Notes: generated from the letters alone by a model not told the origin. Counted from the first letter of the stretch, positions 1 through 8,335 are shown. The stretch: DNA of 64,000 nucleotides from JBCDKH01 sp964388485 (GCA_964388485.1 CAYMAS010000002.1:62001-126000), one strand, 5' to 3'. Numbers and translations are program-made.

Positions 1-1086
1 CTACCGGGAATTGGCGACGAGCTCTGGGATCGCGGTCGGGTCGAACCAGCGTTGGCGGGCGGCGACGGTGCCGTCGGGGCGGAGGATCAGGACGTGATCG
101 CCCGGACGGTCGCCGGCGACTCGGGCGTGCAACGTGTCGTCCATCGAGTCGAGTAACACCGTCAGGCCCGACCGATCGCCGAGAGCTTCACGCACCTGAT
201 TCGCGGCGGCAACACGATCGTCGGCGGAGGCGTGCGCGGGAATGGCAACACCCTCTTCCTCGTTCCGCGGGTTCGTCCAGCCGTCGGCGGGATGACGTTC
301 CTTCGTGTAGACGACCAGCACGTCCGCATTCCGGCTGCCGTCGTCGCGCAAGGTATCGAGCAGCCACGGCAGGTCCTTCATCCGCTCGCGGAACGACGGT
401 GCCGAGTAGGAACCGAGCACCAGGACCGTCGGGCGGTTCTCGGCCAGGCCGCTGGCGAGGGTCGTTTCGCGGCCGGTCGGCGTCAGCAAGGGCAGGTCCA
501 GCGACAGCGCCTCGATCCGCCCGCCGTCCGCGCGATCCGCCAGCCGCGACTCGAAGCGGCCCGGCTCACGATCGACCCGCGGCTGCGTCGTCGGTCCGAA
601 TCCGCCGCGACGGCCACGCTCCATGGACGGCCGGCTCCCTTGCTCCGGCCGATTGGCCCGATCGCGTCGCTGCGGGCGGTCCTGGCGAAGCTGCTTCATC
701 GATTCCTTCAACTGCTCGGCCTGATCGGCAGTGAGCGTCTCCTGAATCGAGGCACGGAAGCGACTCATCCGCTCCCGGGCGGCCTGGCGGGTGGCCTCGC
801 GATCGCCCTTGTTCTGCTGCATGATTGATTTCAGGTCGATGCGAAGCTCGGCGACGAGCGTCTTGACCTGCGTCTGCTGCTCCTCGCTCAGATCCAGCTT
901 CTGAAGCTCGGCCTGGAGCATCTCGAGGTAGCGACCGGCGGGCCGTTGGCCGCGACGCTGCTCGCCGTCGGGTTGACGCGCTTCGGGCTTCTGGTTCGGC
1001 TGCGCAGACGCGACGGTCGGCACCGCGGCAGCGGCGGCGACGAGGCAGAGGGCCAACGGTGTCAGGCGTTTGAGGGTCGTATTCAT
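1..1086 (-). CDS. Exported deiodinase-like thioredoxin-fold protein lacking the nucleophile
   Basis: A 361-residue protein. I chose the internal ATG at 1086 because it opens a clean signal peptide (MNTTLKRL then a hydrophobic stretch ending near ASA at about residue 30). Residues 50-150 are a charged helical region with LSEEQQTQVK, resembling Spy/LTXXQ-type periplasmic modules. Residues 190-361 match the iodothyronine deiodinase family: VLVLGSYSAPSF at about 221-232 and the HPADGW motif at 265-270. In the family the motif reads GSxTU/CPPF, with Sec or Cys as nucleophile. Here that position is Ala229 (codon GCA, read directly), so redox catalysis by the usual route is not expected. The stop TAG is at bases 1-3, so the gene is complete. 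The fold assignment is from motifs; the function is unknown. Confidence 0.75.
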   Translation of the reverse strand: MNTTLKRLTPLALCLVAAAAAVPTVASAQPNQKPEARQPDGEQRRGQRPAGRYLEMLQAELQKLDLSEEQQTQVKTLVAELRIDLKSIMQQNKGDREATRQAARERMSRFRASIQETLTADQAEQLKESMKQLRQDRPQRRDRANRPEQGSRPSMERGRRGGFGPTTQPRVDREPGRFESRLADRADGGRIEALSLDLPLLTPTGRETTLASGLAENRPTVLVLGSYSAPSFRERMKDLPWLLDTLRDDGSRNADVLVVYTKERHPADGWTNPRNEEEGVAIPAHASADDRVAAANQVREALGDRSGLTVLLDSMDDTLHARVAGDRPGDHVLILRPDGTVAARQRWFDPTAIPELVANSR

Positions 1087-1340
1087 GGCACGAGGTACAA
1101 CGGCGGACTGCCAGTCCTTATTGTCGAGTCGGTCGAGATGAGCCGTGGGCGTCTCGCAACGTTCGCATCTTGCCGCGGTCGCATTAGCGGACGCAGACGG
1201 GGCTTTGACGCGAATCGGCGGGCCGTGGTACGCTCCCGAGCCCTCCGTCCGACGACCAGACGCCGGACCCCTAGATGCCTGCCTCGTCGCAGGCCGTTGA
1301 TGACGCAACCTACCCGAGCCGCCGCCCGCGCACGGAACCC

Positions 1341-2636
1341 ATGACTTTGCCCCCCTCCTCCGCCCGTCTACGCCCGCTGCGGCACGTGCTTCTCGCCGCC
1401 GCCAGTGCCGCCCTCATCGCCGGCTGCGCTTCCGAGCCCAAGGAAGACGGCGAGCAGGCGAATCAGCCGACGCAGCAGTCGGCTTCGCCGCTGGTCGTCG
1501 CCGACGTCGGCACCGAGCTGCCCGGCAGCGAGCAGAACATCGGCCTCATCTCGCCCAACTCCTTCAAAGTCGCGTGGCGGTTGCAGATCGACACCGAAGA
1601 GCGGGGCCTGATCGACAAGCTTTACCTGCGCGACGACACCGTCTTCATCTACACGCAGACACAGGCGGTTCAGTCCGTCTCGACCAGCGGCCGCACGAAG
1701 TTCGTGCAGCAGATCGTCGATTCGAGCGACGTCCTTTACCCGCCGATTCTGCTGCCGCTTCTGGGCCGACTCGATGACCAGCGCGGCGACGGCAACGTGG
1801 TGGTCTTTCCGCGGAGCAACGGCTTCGTTGTCACGAGGCCGACGGGTGAGATCGTGGCGGAGCCGTCGTTCCGCAGCGGCCTGACAACGCCGGCCGTCGA
1901 GATGGCGGGCTTGATCTACGTCGGTGTTGCGGACGAACGCGGCGGCCGACTTGTGCAGGTCGATCCCCTCGCTCGGGCCGGCTTCATCCAGGAACGCGTG
2001 CAGGTCGACGGCTCGTTGGCCGGACGACCCGCCGCCTTCGGCGGCTTCGTCTACGTTGCCGACCTCACCGGCAAGGTCTACGGCATGACCGAGCAGCTGA
2101 GTCAGCTGTGGAACAACCGCGACTACCTCACCGAAGAAGGCAAGGGCGTCAACGCCGGCCTGACGGTCGATGACTTCGGCCTCTACATCGCCGGCACCGA
2201 CGGCACGCTCAACGTCGTCAACCGTGAATCCGGTCGACGCCTGTGGCGCTACTTCTCGGGCAGTCCGCTCTTTGCCAGCCCCGTCGTTACCGACGAATAC
2301 GTCTATCAGGCCCGCACGACCGGCGGCGTCGTGGCTCTGTCGAAGTTCGAAGGCAGCAGCAACAGCCGCGAACCCATCTGGACCGCCGAAAATGCCATCG
2401 GCTTCCTGAGCCACGACGACCAGAACGTCTACCTCCTTCAGGACGACGGCTTCATCGCCGCCCATGACAAGGAGACCGGCGACCTCATGTTCAAGAGCGA
2501 GACCAACAACCTCCGCACCTTCGCCCGCAACGTCGATGGCCCTCGCATCTTCGGTGCCACCCGAAGCGGTGAGATCGTCGCGATCGACCCGGTCCTCGGA
2601 CGTGGCGAAGTGGGTGAATTGGCCATGCTCGACTGA
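1341..2636 (+). CDS. PQQ-type beta-propeller lipoprotein
   Basis: A 431-residue predicted lipoprotein. The ATG at 1341 gives a signal sequence with lipobox LIAGC (Cys29), so it is likely anchored on the periplasmic side of a membrane. The body holds repeated beta-propeller blades of the PQQ/BamB kind, with recurring phrases such as YVGVADERGG, LYIAGTDGTLNVVN, YVYQARTTGGVVAL and RIFGATRSGEIVAIDP. Related proteins serve in outer-membrane assembly (BamB) or as uncharacterised lipoproteins. I see no PQQ-enzyme active site, so a scaffold role is more likely. A small ORF follows 7 bp downstream and may be cotranscribed. The 254 bp upstream separate it from the divergent deiodinase-like gene and must hold both promoters. 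Confidence 0.8.
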   Translation: MTLPPSSARLRPLRHVLLAAASAALIAGCASEPKEDGEQANQPTQQSASPLVVADVGTELPGSEQNIGLISPNSFKVAWRLQIDTEERGLIDKLYLRDDTVFIYTQTQAVQSVSTSGRTKFVQQIVDSSDVLYPPILLPLLGRLDDQRGDGNVVVFPRSNGFVVTRPTGEIVAEPSFRSGLTTPAVEMAGLIYVGVADERGGRLVQVDPLARAGFIQERVQVDGSLAGRPAAFGGFVYVADLTGKVYGMTEQLSQLWNNRDYLTEEGKGVNAGLTVDDFGLYIAGTDGTLNVVNRESGRRLWRYFSGSPLFASPVVTDEYVYQARTTGGVVALSKFEGSSNSREPIWTAENAIGFLSHDDQNVYLLQDDGFIAAHDKETGDLMFKSETNNLRTFARNVDGPRIFGATRSGEIVAIDPVLGRGEVGELAMLD

Positions 2637-2643
2637 GGCCACC

Positions 2644-2847
2644 ATGGGCGACGCTGATGCCAAACCTGGCAGGGGCTTCCTCGGCTGGCTCGGCCGCCAA
2701 GTCGGCTACGTCACCGCCGCTGTCAAGCACGACCCCGAACGCGTCGCCAAACGCGAGGCGGTCGAGGAGAAGCGCGACCCCGACACGCCGGGCCTCGTCT
2801 ACCGCCGCACCGTCGTCGATGAAGTCCGCCGCGAGCCGACGGAGTGA
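2644..2847 (+). CDS. Small conserved-looking hypothetical protein
   Basis: A 67-residue, highly charged protein starting MGDADAKPGRGFLGWLGRQVG. The ATG lies 7 bp after the stop of the propeller lipoprotein, which suggests cotranscription. The N-terminus has a short amphipathic stretch (FLGWLGRQVGYVTAAVK), and the rest is rich in Lys, Arg and Glu (VAKREAVEEKRDP, VYRRTVVDEVRREP). There is no signal peptide or transmembrane helix. I do not recognise the family. Codon use matches its neighbours (G/C at third positions), which supports real coding. Confidence 0.6.
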   Translation: MGDADAKPGRGFLGWLGRQVGYVTAAVKHDPERVAKREAVEEKRDPDTPGLVYRRTVVDEVRREPTE

Positions 2848-2879
2848 ATTTCCCCCAAGTCGTTTATGATGGTCATCAC

Positions 2880-3501
2880 ATGAGCGTGCAGACCCGACCA
2901 CCCCCGGCCTCCGCCGACTTCGGCATCAACGACGTCGGCCGCATCTCCGTCGACGCCTGGCACGACCTCATCGCCGCCGGGCGGTTCGGCAAGGAGGATC
3001 CGTACGAACTGCTCGAAGGCCTGATCGTCAAGAAGATACCGGAAGATCCCATCCACGCGGCGGTTATCTATGCCCTGCTCGGGTGGTTCTCGAAGCACCT
3101 TCCCGACGGCTTCACCGTCCGCGGCCCTGCCCCGATGACGTCTGACGACAGCGAACCCGAGCCGGACCTGCTCATCGCCCGCGGCCGCCCGCTCGACTAC
3201 GCAGACCACCACCCTCGTCCGGACGAGACGGTTCTGATGATCGAGGTCGCCCACACCAGCCTACGCCAGCCTGGCCCGTGACCGCGGCTGGAAACGCCGC
3301 ATCTACGCCCGCGGCGGCACGCCGGAGTACTGGGTCCTCGACCTGACCCACCGCCGCCTCGAGGTCCACACAGACCCGACCACCGACGGTGACGAGGCCA
3401 CCTATCGCCACTGCCGCACCTACACGCCCGGCGACGCGGTGCTCGTGCCACTGCCGGATGTCGCCCCGCTCGATCTGGCTGAGGAAATGCCGAGCGGTTG
3501 A
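2880..3501 (+). pseudogene. Uma2-family (DUF820) nuclease gene, frameshifted
   Basis: The ATG at 2880 opens a protein with the Uma2/DUF820 restriction-nuclease-like pattern: YELLEGLIVKKIPEDPIHA, then SEPEPDLLIARG and VLMIEVAHTS. The frame is lost at about 3262 and would stop at 3281. A second frame continues the family without a gap (LARDRGWKRRIYARGGTPEYWVLDL) to a stop at 3499-3501. At the break, bases 3253-3262 and 3263-3272 are a 10-bp tandem near-duplication (one mismatch). Removing one copy restores EVAHTSLARDRG, the family consensus. The gene therefore looks intact except for this duplication. It could be a true mutation or an assembly error. Uma2 proteins have a PD-(D/E)XK-like core and are very common in planctomycetes and cyanobacteria; their role is unclear. 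Confidence 0.8.
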
Positions 3502-3603
3502 GATATGAAGGCTTGCACACCCCTATCTCTCCCTCGTTATCGGTAGAGGAAGGCACGGATTCCCTAGTCGCGTCCGACCAAGAGTTGGTATAAGCTTCGC
3601 CTC

Positions 3604-4305
3604 TTGGCAACGACAGCGCCACTCCCGGATCTTCTCGGCCGCGGGCTCTACAGCCCGTCGGAAGCGGCGTACTACACAAAGCTTCGTCTCCAGACTGTCA
3701 ACCGTTGGATGTTTGGCACGAAACGCTCTGAGCCGGTTCTCCGACCATCGGTTGATGCCGACGATCAGACGCTAACTTTTGTCGACCTCATCCAGCTTGC
3801 CGCAGTTCGTGAAATCCGTCGGAATGCAGACGAAGCAGTCTCGCTTCAGAAGGTCCGTGATGCGGTTCGTCGTGCTCAAGATAAGCACCAGATCGACTTC
3901 CCTCTCGCTCGACCGCACACGACTTTCCTGTGCGACGGCGACATCCACATCGATCTAAAAGACGGCGAATGCCTCGTGCAGCTTACCGGACGAGCGGCCG
4001 GTAGTCGTGTGAGCCGCAAGATCATCGAGCCCTTCATGCAAGATCTCGCATTCGATCAAGAAGGACTTGCCAAACGATGGGACGTGTTCAAGTACGGCGA
4101 CCGTGAGGTCCGTATCGACCCGACGATCAAACTCGGCAGCCCCTATCTACCAACGTGCAACGTGTCAGCTGAGACTCTCGCAGATGCGTATCGGATCGAG
4201 GGCTCTCCCGCCGCCGCGGCTGAGGCCTTTGGCGTCGATGAGGCTGACATTATTCTTGCTGATCGTTACCTGAGTTCCCTCGACTTCGACCGGGCTGCCG
4301 CCTAG
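3604..4305 (+). CDS. DUF433-type antitoxin with N-terminal HTH
   Basis: A 233-residue protein with a TTG start. The N-terminal region (about residues 12-75) resembles a MerR-like winged HTH: LYSPSEAAYYTKLRLQTVNRW, then LTFVDLIQLAAVREIRR. The C-terminal part (about 178-225) fits DUF433: GSPYLPTCNVSAETLADAY followed by AAEAFGVDEADI. DUF433 proteins are typically antitoxins, paired with PIN-like toxins, and the gene just downstream is such a partner. A TATAAG box at 3589-3594 lies only about 10 bp before the start, so the transcript could be leaderless. Base composition from here to about 4.8 kb is visibly less GC-rich than the flanks, which suggests horizontal acquisition of the module. Confidence 0.75.
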   Translation: MATTAPLPDLLGRGLYSPSEAAYYTKLRLQTVNRWMFGTKRSEPVLRPSVDADDQTLTFVDLIQLAAVREIRRNADEAVSLQKVRDAVRRAQDKHQIDFPLARPHTTFLCDGDIHIDLKDGECLVQLTGRAAGSRVSRKIIEPFMQDLAFDQEGLAKRWDVFKYGDREVRIDPTIKLGSPYLPTCNVSAETLADAYRIEGSPAAAAEAFGVDEADIILADRYLSSLDFDRAAA

Positions 4306-4324
4306 CCGAGCAAGACGCCGATCT

Positions 4325-4816
4325 TTGCCGGAAGCACCTCTTCATCTCCACTTCGATGAGAGCGTCGGGAAACCGGCAGTTGATCGCATCCGCCTCGTGT
4401 TCGATCCACTATCTGATCGGTTCCAGATCGACTCGCACTATGACCAGGCATGGTGTGGTCTCGCAGACACTGAATGGCTGAAACGACTGTCTGACGAACG
4501 AGCCATTGTGCTACACGCCGACCGTGGTCGACGAAAGCGGGGCGAGAAGCTGCCGCTCCTTCTCTACGCGAGCGGCATCACCTAAATTCGCCTCGCGAAC
4601 GCTGTTCATCACATGAGAATGAATGAGAAGACGCTCTTCCTCATTGCAGCTGTGCGTCTTCTGACGGCTCAGATGTTCGAGCCTTCAGGTCGCGTCTATT
4701 CGCTCAGGGTAACTCAAGCGGATAATCCACAGCTGGTCGAGACGACACAGCAAATGTGGAGGAGACAGAATCCAGAGGCTTCTGGCGCTGATAACCCTGA
4801 TGTGCGTCGCTCCTAG
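4325..4816 (+). pseudogene. PIN-like (VapC45-type) toxin gene with in-frame TAA
   Basis: Starts at TTG 4325, 19 bp after the DUF433 gene. The first 86 residues contain LHLHFDESVGKPAVDRIRL and a later AIVLHADRGRRKRGEKLPLLL, a pattern of the VapC45/PIN-like toxins paired with DUF433 antitoxins, with an N-terminal acidic residue and a mid-domain Asp. A TAA at 4583-4585 interrupts it after YASGIT. The same frame then continues open to 4816 with IRLANAVHHMRMNEKTLFL and a further C-terminal segment (GRVYSLRV), the length and order expected for the rest of the toxin. I read this as one gene with a nonsense codon, so the toxin is probably inactive while the antitoxin is intact. The final TAG overlaps the end of leuA on the other strand. 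Confidence 0.65.
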
Positions 4817-6375
4817 ACGCCGCTGAACTGCGTTACCTGCCGGCGACTACCCGTCGCTAGCCGGTTGACCGCCGCCACGTAGGCGAGAGCGCTGGCTTCG
4901 AGGATGTCCGTCGATAGTCCCCGGCCCGTCGCGCTGCCGTCGCCATTGATCGGTTCGAGCTCGACGTTGACCTCGCCTTGAGCGTCCTTGCCGCCGGTGA
5001 CGGCGCGGATGCGGTAGTCGACCAGCTGGTACTCGCCGCCGGTGATCCGCATGACCGTCGAGTAGATCGCGTCGACCGGGCCGTCGCCGGTGGCGGCGTC
5101 GGTTTTGGTGTCGCCGTCGGGGCTGCGCAACGTCACCGTCGCGGTGGGCGTGAGCGAGTCGCTGCCGGCGACGACTTGCAGGCCGACGAGTTCCCACTTC
5201 TTGGTCGCTTCGCCCTGTTCGAGCAGGTCGTCGATGATGGCCTCGATGTCCTCGTCGAAGACTTCCTTCTTCTTGTCGGCCAGCTTCTTGAAGCGGTCGA
5301 AGGCGAGTTCGAGCTGCGTGTCGTCCGGGGCATAGCCGAGGGTGTCGATGCGTTCGCGAAACGCGTGTCGGCCCGAGTGCTTGCCGAGGACGAGCGCGTT
5401 GCTCGGCACGCCGACGTGCGAGGGGTTCATGATCTCGTACGTCTCACGGTGCTTCAGCACGCCGTCCTGGTGGATGCCGGCCTCGTGGGCAAACGCATTT
5501 TGGCCGACGATGGCCTTGTTTCGCTGGACGCTCAGGCCCGTCAGCGTCGAGACCATTCGGCTGATCGGGAAGAGCTTGGTGGCGTCGATGTTCGTGTCGA
5601 TGCCGAAGTGGTCGGCCCGCGTGCGGAGGGCCATGACGATCTCCTCGAGCGATGCGTTGCCGGCGCGTTCGCCGATGCCGTTGACGGTGACTTCGACCTG
5701 CCGGGCACCGGCTTCGACGGCGGCGAGCGTGTTGGCGACGGCCATGCCCAGGTCGTTGTGGCAGTGCGTGCTGAGAATGATGCCCTTCTCCTTCACCGCC
5801 GGCACGTCGGCAAGGACGCGTTGAAAGACGGCGGCATACTCGTGCGGATAGCTGTAGCCGACCGTGTCGGGCAGGTTGATCGTCGTCGCCCCGGCTTCAA
5901 CGGCGGCGGCGGTGATGTCGCGGATGAACTCGTATTCGGTGCGGCTGGCGTCCTCAGGCGAGAACTCGACGTCGTCGCAGTACTGCAGCGCGTGCTGAAT
6001 CGACTTCACCGCCAGGTCGAGGATGTCCTCCTTGCCCTTCTTGAGCTTGTGATCGCGGTGGATCTTGCTGGTGGCACAGAAGACGTGAATGCGTGGCTTG
6101 GCGGCGTCTTTAACGGCTTCGCCGGCGCGGTCGATGTCGGCAGGGACGCACCGGGAGAGGCCGCAGACCGTGCTGTTCTTGATCTCGCCCGCAATGGCTT
6201 TGACGCTCTCGAAGTCGCCGGGCGAGCTGATGGGGAAGCCGGCTTCGATGATGTCGACGCCCATCTTTTCGAGGGCCCGGGCGATCTCGACCTTCTCGGC
6301 GCGGGTGAGTGTGGCGCCGGGCGATTGCTCGCCGTCGCGCAAGGTGGTGTCGAAGATGCGGAGCGTGTCGGTCAT
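4813..6375 (-). CDS. leuA: 2-isopropylmalate synthase
   Basis: LeuA condenses acetyl-CoA with 2-oxoisovalerate to form 2-isopropylmalate, the committed step of leucine synthesis. The ATG at 6375 gives a 520-residue protein of the usual bacterial length. The N-terminal HMGL-like TIM barrel shows FDTTLRDGEQSPGA (catalytic Arg-Asp), HCHNDLGMA (metal-binding His) and NGIGERAGN. The C-terminal part (about residues 390-510) is the regulatory LeuA domain that binds leucine for feedback inhibition. Upstream on the same strand lie a perfect terminator hairpin and a leucine-rich leader peptide, so expression is probably controlled by attenuation. The gene stands alone here; leuB, leuC and leuD are not in the window. 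Confidence 0.97.
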   Translation of the reverse strand: MTDTLRIFDTTLRDGEQSPGATLTRAEKVEIARALEKMGVDIIEAGFPISSPGDFESVKAIAGEIKNSTVCGLSRCVPADIDRAGEAVKDAAKPRIHVFCATSKIHRDHKLKKGKEDILDLAVKSIQHALQYCDDVEFSPEDASRTEYEFIRDITAAAVEAGATTINLPDTVGYSYPHEYAAVFQRVLADVPAVKEKGIILSTHCHNDLGMAVANTLAAVEAGARQVEVTVNGIGERAGNASLEEIVMALRTRADHFGIDTNIDATKLFPISRMVSTLTGLSVQRNKAIVGQNAFAHEAGIHQDGVLKHRETYEIMNPSHVGVPSNALVLGKHSGRHAFRERIDTLGYAPDDTQLELAFDRFKKLADKKKEVFDEDIEAIIDDLLEQGEATKKWELVGLQVVAGSDSLTPTATVTLRSPDGDTKTDAATGDGPVDAIYSTVMRITGGEYQLVDYRIRAVTGGKDAQGEVNVELEPINGDGSATGRGLSTDILEASALAYVAAVNRLATGSRRQVTQFSGV

Positions 6376-6397
6376 GGTGCGATGGAAAGGTAGACGC

Positions 6398-6425
6398 AAA
6401 AAGCCCCGCGGCGAAGCCGCGGGGC
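6398..6425 (-). terminator. Attenuator terminator hairpin in the leuA leader
   Basis: On the minus strand a perfect 10-bp stem (GCCCCGCGGC paired with GCCGCGGGGC, loop TTC, bases 6403-6425) is followed directly by five T residues (6398-6402) and then leuA 22 bp later. It lies 26 bp downstream of the stop of the leader peptide. A GCCGCGG run inside the last third of the leader ORF is complementary to the 5' arm of this stem, so an alternative antiterminator can form if the ribosome stalls upstream. Confidence 0.85.
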
Positions 6426-6451
6426 GTTGAGGTTCGGGATGCCGTCGTCGG

Positions 6452-6520
6452 CTACCGCACCAAACCGCCGCGGCCATCGCCGAGGAGGAGCAGGTCGGTA
6501 AGCAGGAGTCGAGTCGGCAT
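6452..6520 (-). CDS. leuL: Leucine-rich leader peptide of leuA
   Basis: A 22-codon ORF on the minus strand, ATG at 6520 and TAG at 6452-6454, too short for ordinary gene calls. It contains LLL at residues 5-7 and LLLL at 10-13, so eight of 22 residues are leucine counting the one near the end. It sits 77 bp upstream of leuA and is followed by a factor-independent terminator. This is the arrangement of amino-acid attenuators such as E. coli leuL. When charged leucyl-tRNA is scarce, stalling at codons 5-13 would leave codons 15-19 (GGCCGCGGCGG) free to pair with the terminator's 5' arm. The symbol is by analogy; expression is not shown by sequence alone. Confidence 0.8.
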   Translation of the reverse strand: MPTRLLLTDLLLLGDGRGGLVR

Positions 6521-6623
6521 GGGACGGGCCAACCCTACACGCGTTACGACGGACTCGCCACGACAAAGTCCCCACGATCTCGATCTGCAAGATCGCCGGC
6601 ACGGGCCTTGCGGACCGAAGACC

Positions 6624-7196
6624 ATGTCCAATCCCCTGACGAAGACGACGATTACGACGCTCACCGCCGCCGGCTTGCTGGCCGTCGGCGGGTGCGAGAG
6701 CCTGCCGGGCAGTTCGGAACAGCAAGGTGCCGCCGGCGGTGGCGTCGGTGGTGCCTTGGCCGGTGCCGCCGTGGCTGACGAGAATCGGGCGATCGGTGCC
6801 CTCATCGGCGGCCTCCTCGGTGCTGGCGGCGGGTATCTGGTCGGCGGTCAACTCGACAAGAACGAAGACGAAGCCCGCGAAGCCGCCGAGAATGCTCGCG
6901 AAAATCCCGCAACGGTCGAAGAGGTACGCGGCAGCGATACGGCCGACCTCGACGACAACGGCTTCGTCACGATGGACGAGCTGATCGTCCTGCGGGAGGC
7001 CGACCTGCGGGCCAACGAGATCATCGACCGGGCCGAGGCGACGGATCAGGTCTTCCGCTTCAACGACGATCAACGCGACGAACTGCTCGATGTCGGCTAC
7101 GCCCGCGACACCCTCGACCGTCTCGAACGCGTCAACCGCGACGTCGTCGAGCGGTACGAGCGCGACAACCCCGAGCGCATCAGCTCGCCGAGCTGA
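6624..7196 (+). CDS. Glycine-zipper lipoprotein with an EF-hand-like loop
   Basis: A 190-residue predicted lipoprotein; the ATG at 6624 gives a signal sequence ending in a lipobox at VGGC (Cys24). Residues about 35-80 form a glycine zipper (GGGVGGALAGAAV, then GALIGGLLGAGGGYLVGG), typical of membrane-inserting or outer-membrane-associated segments. Residues about 107-122 resemble a calcium-binding loop (DLDDNGFVTMDEL). The C-terminal part is helical and acidic (LDRLERVNRDVVERYERD). It is transcribed divergently from the leuA leader; only about 100 bp separate the two start codons. I cannot assign a more specific role than an envelope structural lipoprotein. Confidence 0.7.
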   Translation: MSNPLTKTTITTLTAAGLLAVGGCESLPGSSEQQGAAGGGVGGALAGAAVADENRAIGALIGGLLGAGGGYLVGGQLDKNEDEAREAAENARENPATVEEVRGSDTADLDDNGFVTMDELIVLREADLRANEIIDRAEATDQVFRFNDDQRDELLDVGYARDTLDRLERVNRDVVERYERDNPERISSPS

Positions 7197-7222
7197 TTGG
7201 CGTCAGGCTCCCCGTGGAATCA

Positions 7223-8335
7223 TCACGATCGGCGTCGTCGCAGGACGACGCCGATCGTCGTTGTGATGGCCAGGAGGGTGGTCGGCTCGGGGATGACGGC
7301 AGGCAGTTCGATTAACACCGCTCCTTCGCCGAAGGCTGACCCGCGAATGCGGCCTGCGACGTAGCGACCGTCGGGGGTGATGGCGACGGCGTCGCTGATG
7401 CGGACGAAGTCGCTCAAGTCGACGCCGTTATCGACGAGCAGGTCGTAGATCGAGACCGCCCCGCTGGCTTCGGTCCAGACGAACGCGCCGAAGTCGAATT
7501 CGCCGAGCTGTCCCTGGCCGACGATGACGGAGCCATCAGCGGAGGCAGCGCGGGCGACACCGGGCAAGCCGAGCGACTCGACGAAGCCGCCATCGACCTG
7601 TCGCACGGCCTCTTTCAGAAACGATCCGTCGAAGCCAGCCTCGCCGACGAGTGTGGAGCCGTCGGCACTGATGCCTTGGATGCTGCCGGCGGCTTGGATG
7701 CCGTCGACGACGAAGAGCGGCGTGTAGTTGACGCTGTTCCCGGCCACTTCCCCTCGCAGCAACGTCGGCGGACCACTGCCGAGTTGACCGGCTTCGGCGG
7801 CGATGACGGTACCGTCGGCGTTGATGGCGCTGGCACTTGTCGACCAGCCAGGCTCGAACTCGCCCAGAGCCGTCAAGCCGGACGATGTCCAAAGCAGCGG
7901 CTCCTGATTGGGCGTACCGGGCTCGTCTCGTTCTCCATATCCAAGGACTGTGCTGCCGTCGGCGGTGATGTCGACGGCAAAGGCATCATCGAAGTCGCCC
8001 GGCAACAACTGCGGCGTGCTGATAACGGGCCAACGAAACGGCAGCTTGCCGTCGGTCGTGCCGACGAGCGTCGAGCCGTTGCCGCTGATGGCGGAAAAGC
8101 TCCAGTCGGGATCGCCCAGCACGGGGATCGGCAGTGGCCCGATGCCGCCGTCACGGGTCCAGTAAAAGTTCACGTCTCCGCTGGTGCCGATGACCGTTTG
8201 GCCGTCGTCGCTGACATCGACAGCCTCGCCGAAGCCGAGGTTGTTCTCCAACGTTAGGACCTCGACACCGACGGCTGCCGCCGGAGCACTGGCGGCCAGA
8301 ACGGTTGCGGCAGCGACGGCTTTCTTCACCCTCAT
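7223..8335 (-). CDS. HAF-repeat PEP-CTERM exported protein
   Basis: A 370-residue protein with a signal peptide (MRVKKAVAAATVLAASAPAAA). The body contains about seven HAF-type repeats of the form (I/V)SxDGxxxxG: VSDDGQTVIGTSG, ISGNGSTLVGTTDG, ITADGSTVLGYG, INADGTVIAAEAG, ISADGSTLVGEAG, SADGSVIVGQG and ITPDGRYVAGRIRG. The C-terminus is a PEP-CTERM sorting signal: VIPEPTTLL, a hydrophobic helix and the basic end RRRRS. It is therefore a probable substrate of the exosortase encoded at 41269-42612, which would cut near the PEP motif. The function of the exported domain is unknown. It is convergent with the lipoprotein gene, 26 bp apart. Confidence 0.9.
   Translation of the reverse strand: MRVKKAVAAATVLAASAPAAAVGVEVLTLENNLGFGEAVDVSDDGQTVIGTSGDVNFYWTRDGGIGPLPIPVLGDPDWSFSAISGNGSTLVGTTDGKLPFRWPVISTPQLLPGDFDDAFAVDITADGSTVLGYGERDEPGTPNQEPLLWTSSGLTALGEFEPGWSTSASAINADGTVIAAEAGQLGSGPPTLLRGEVAGNSVNYTPLFVVDGIQAAGSIQGISADGSTLVGEAGFDGSFLKEAVRQVDGGFVESLGLPGVARAASADGSVIVGQGQLGEFDFGAFVWTEASGAVSIYDLLVDNGVDLSDFVRISDAVAITPDGRYVAGRIRGSAFGEGAVLIELPAVIPEPTTLLAITTTIGVVLRRRRS
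7225..7258. terminator. Hairpin between convergent genes
   Basis: A perfect 15-bp inverted repeat (arms 7225-7239 and 7244-7258, loop GCAG) lies between two convergent genes and overlaps the last codons of the minus-strand one. It can form a strong hairpin on either transcript. There is no clear T tract, so its role as a terminator is an inference from position. Confidence 0.5.

Noticed and set aside
400..402. Hidden Sec codon in the deiodinase-like protein
   Set aside because: The codon at the nucleophile position is GCA (Ala), not TGA.
4978..6393. Open frame of 471 codons opposite leuA
   Set aside because: Shadow of leuA; no recognisable domain.
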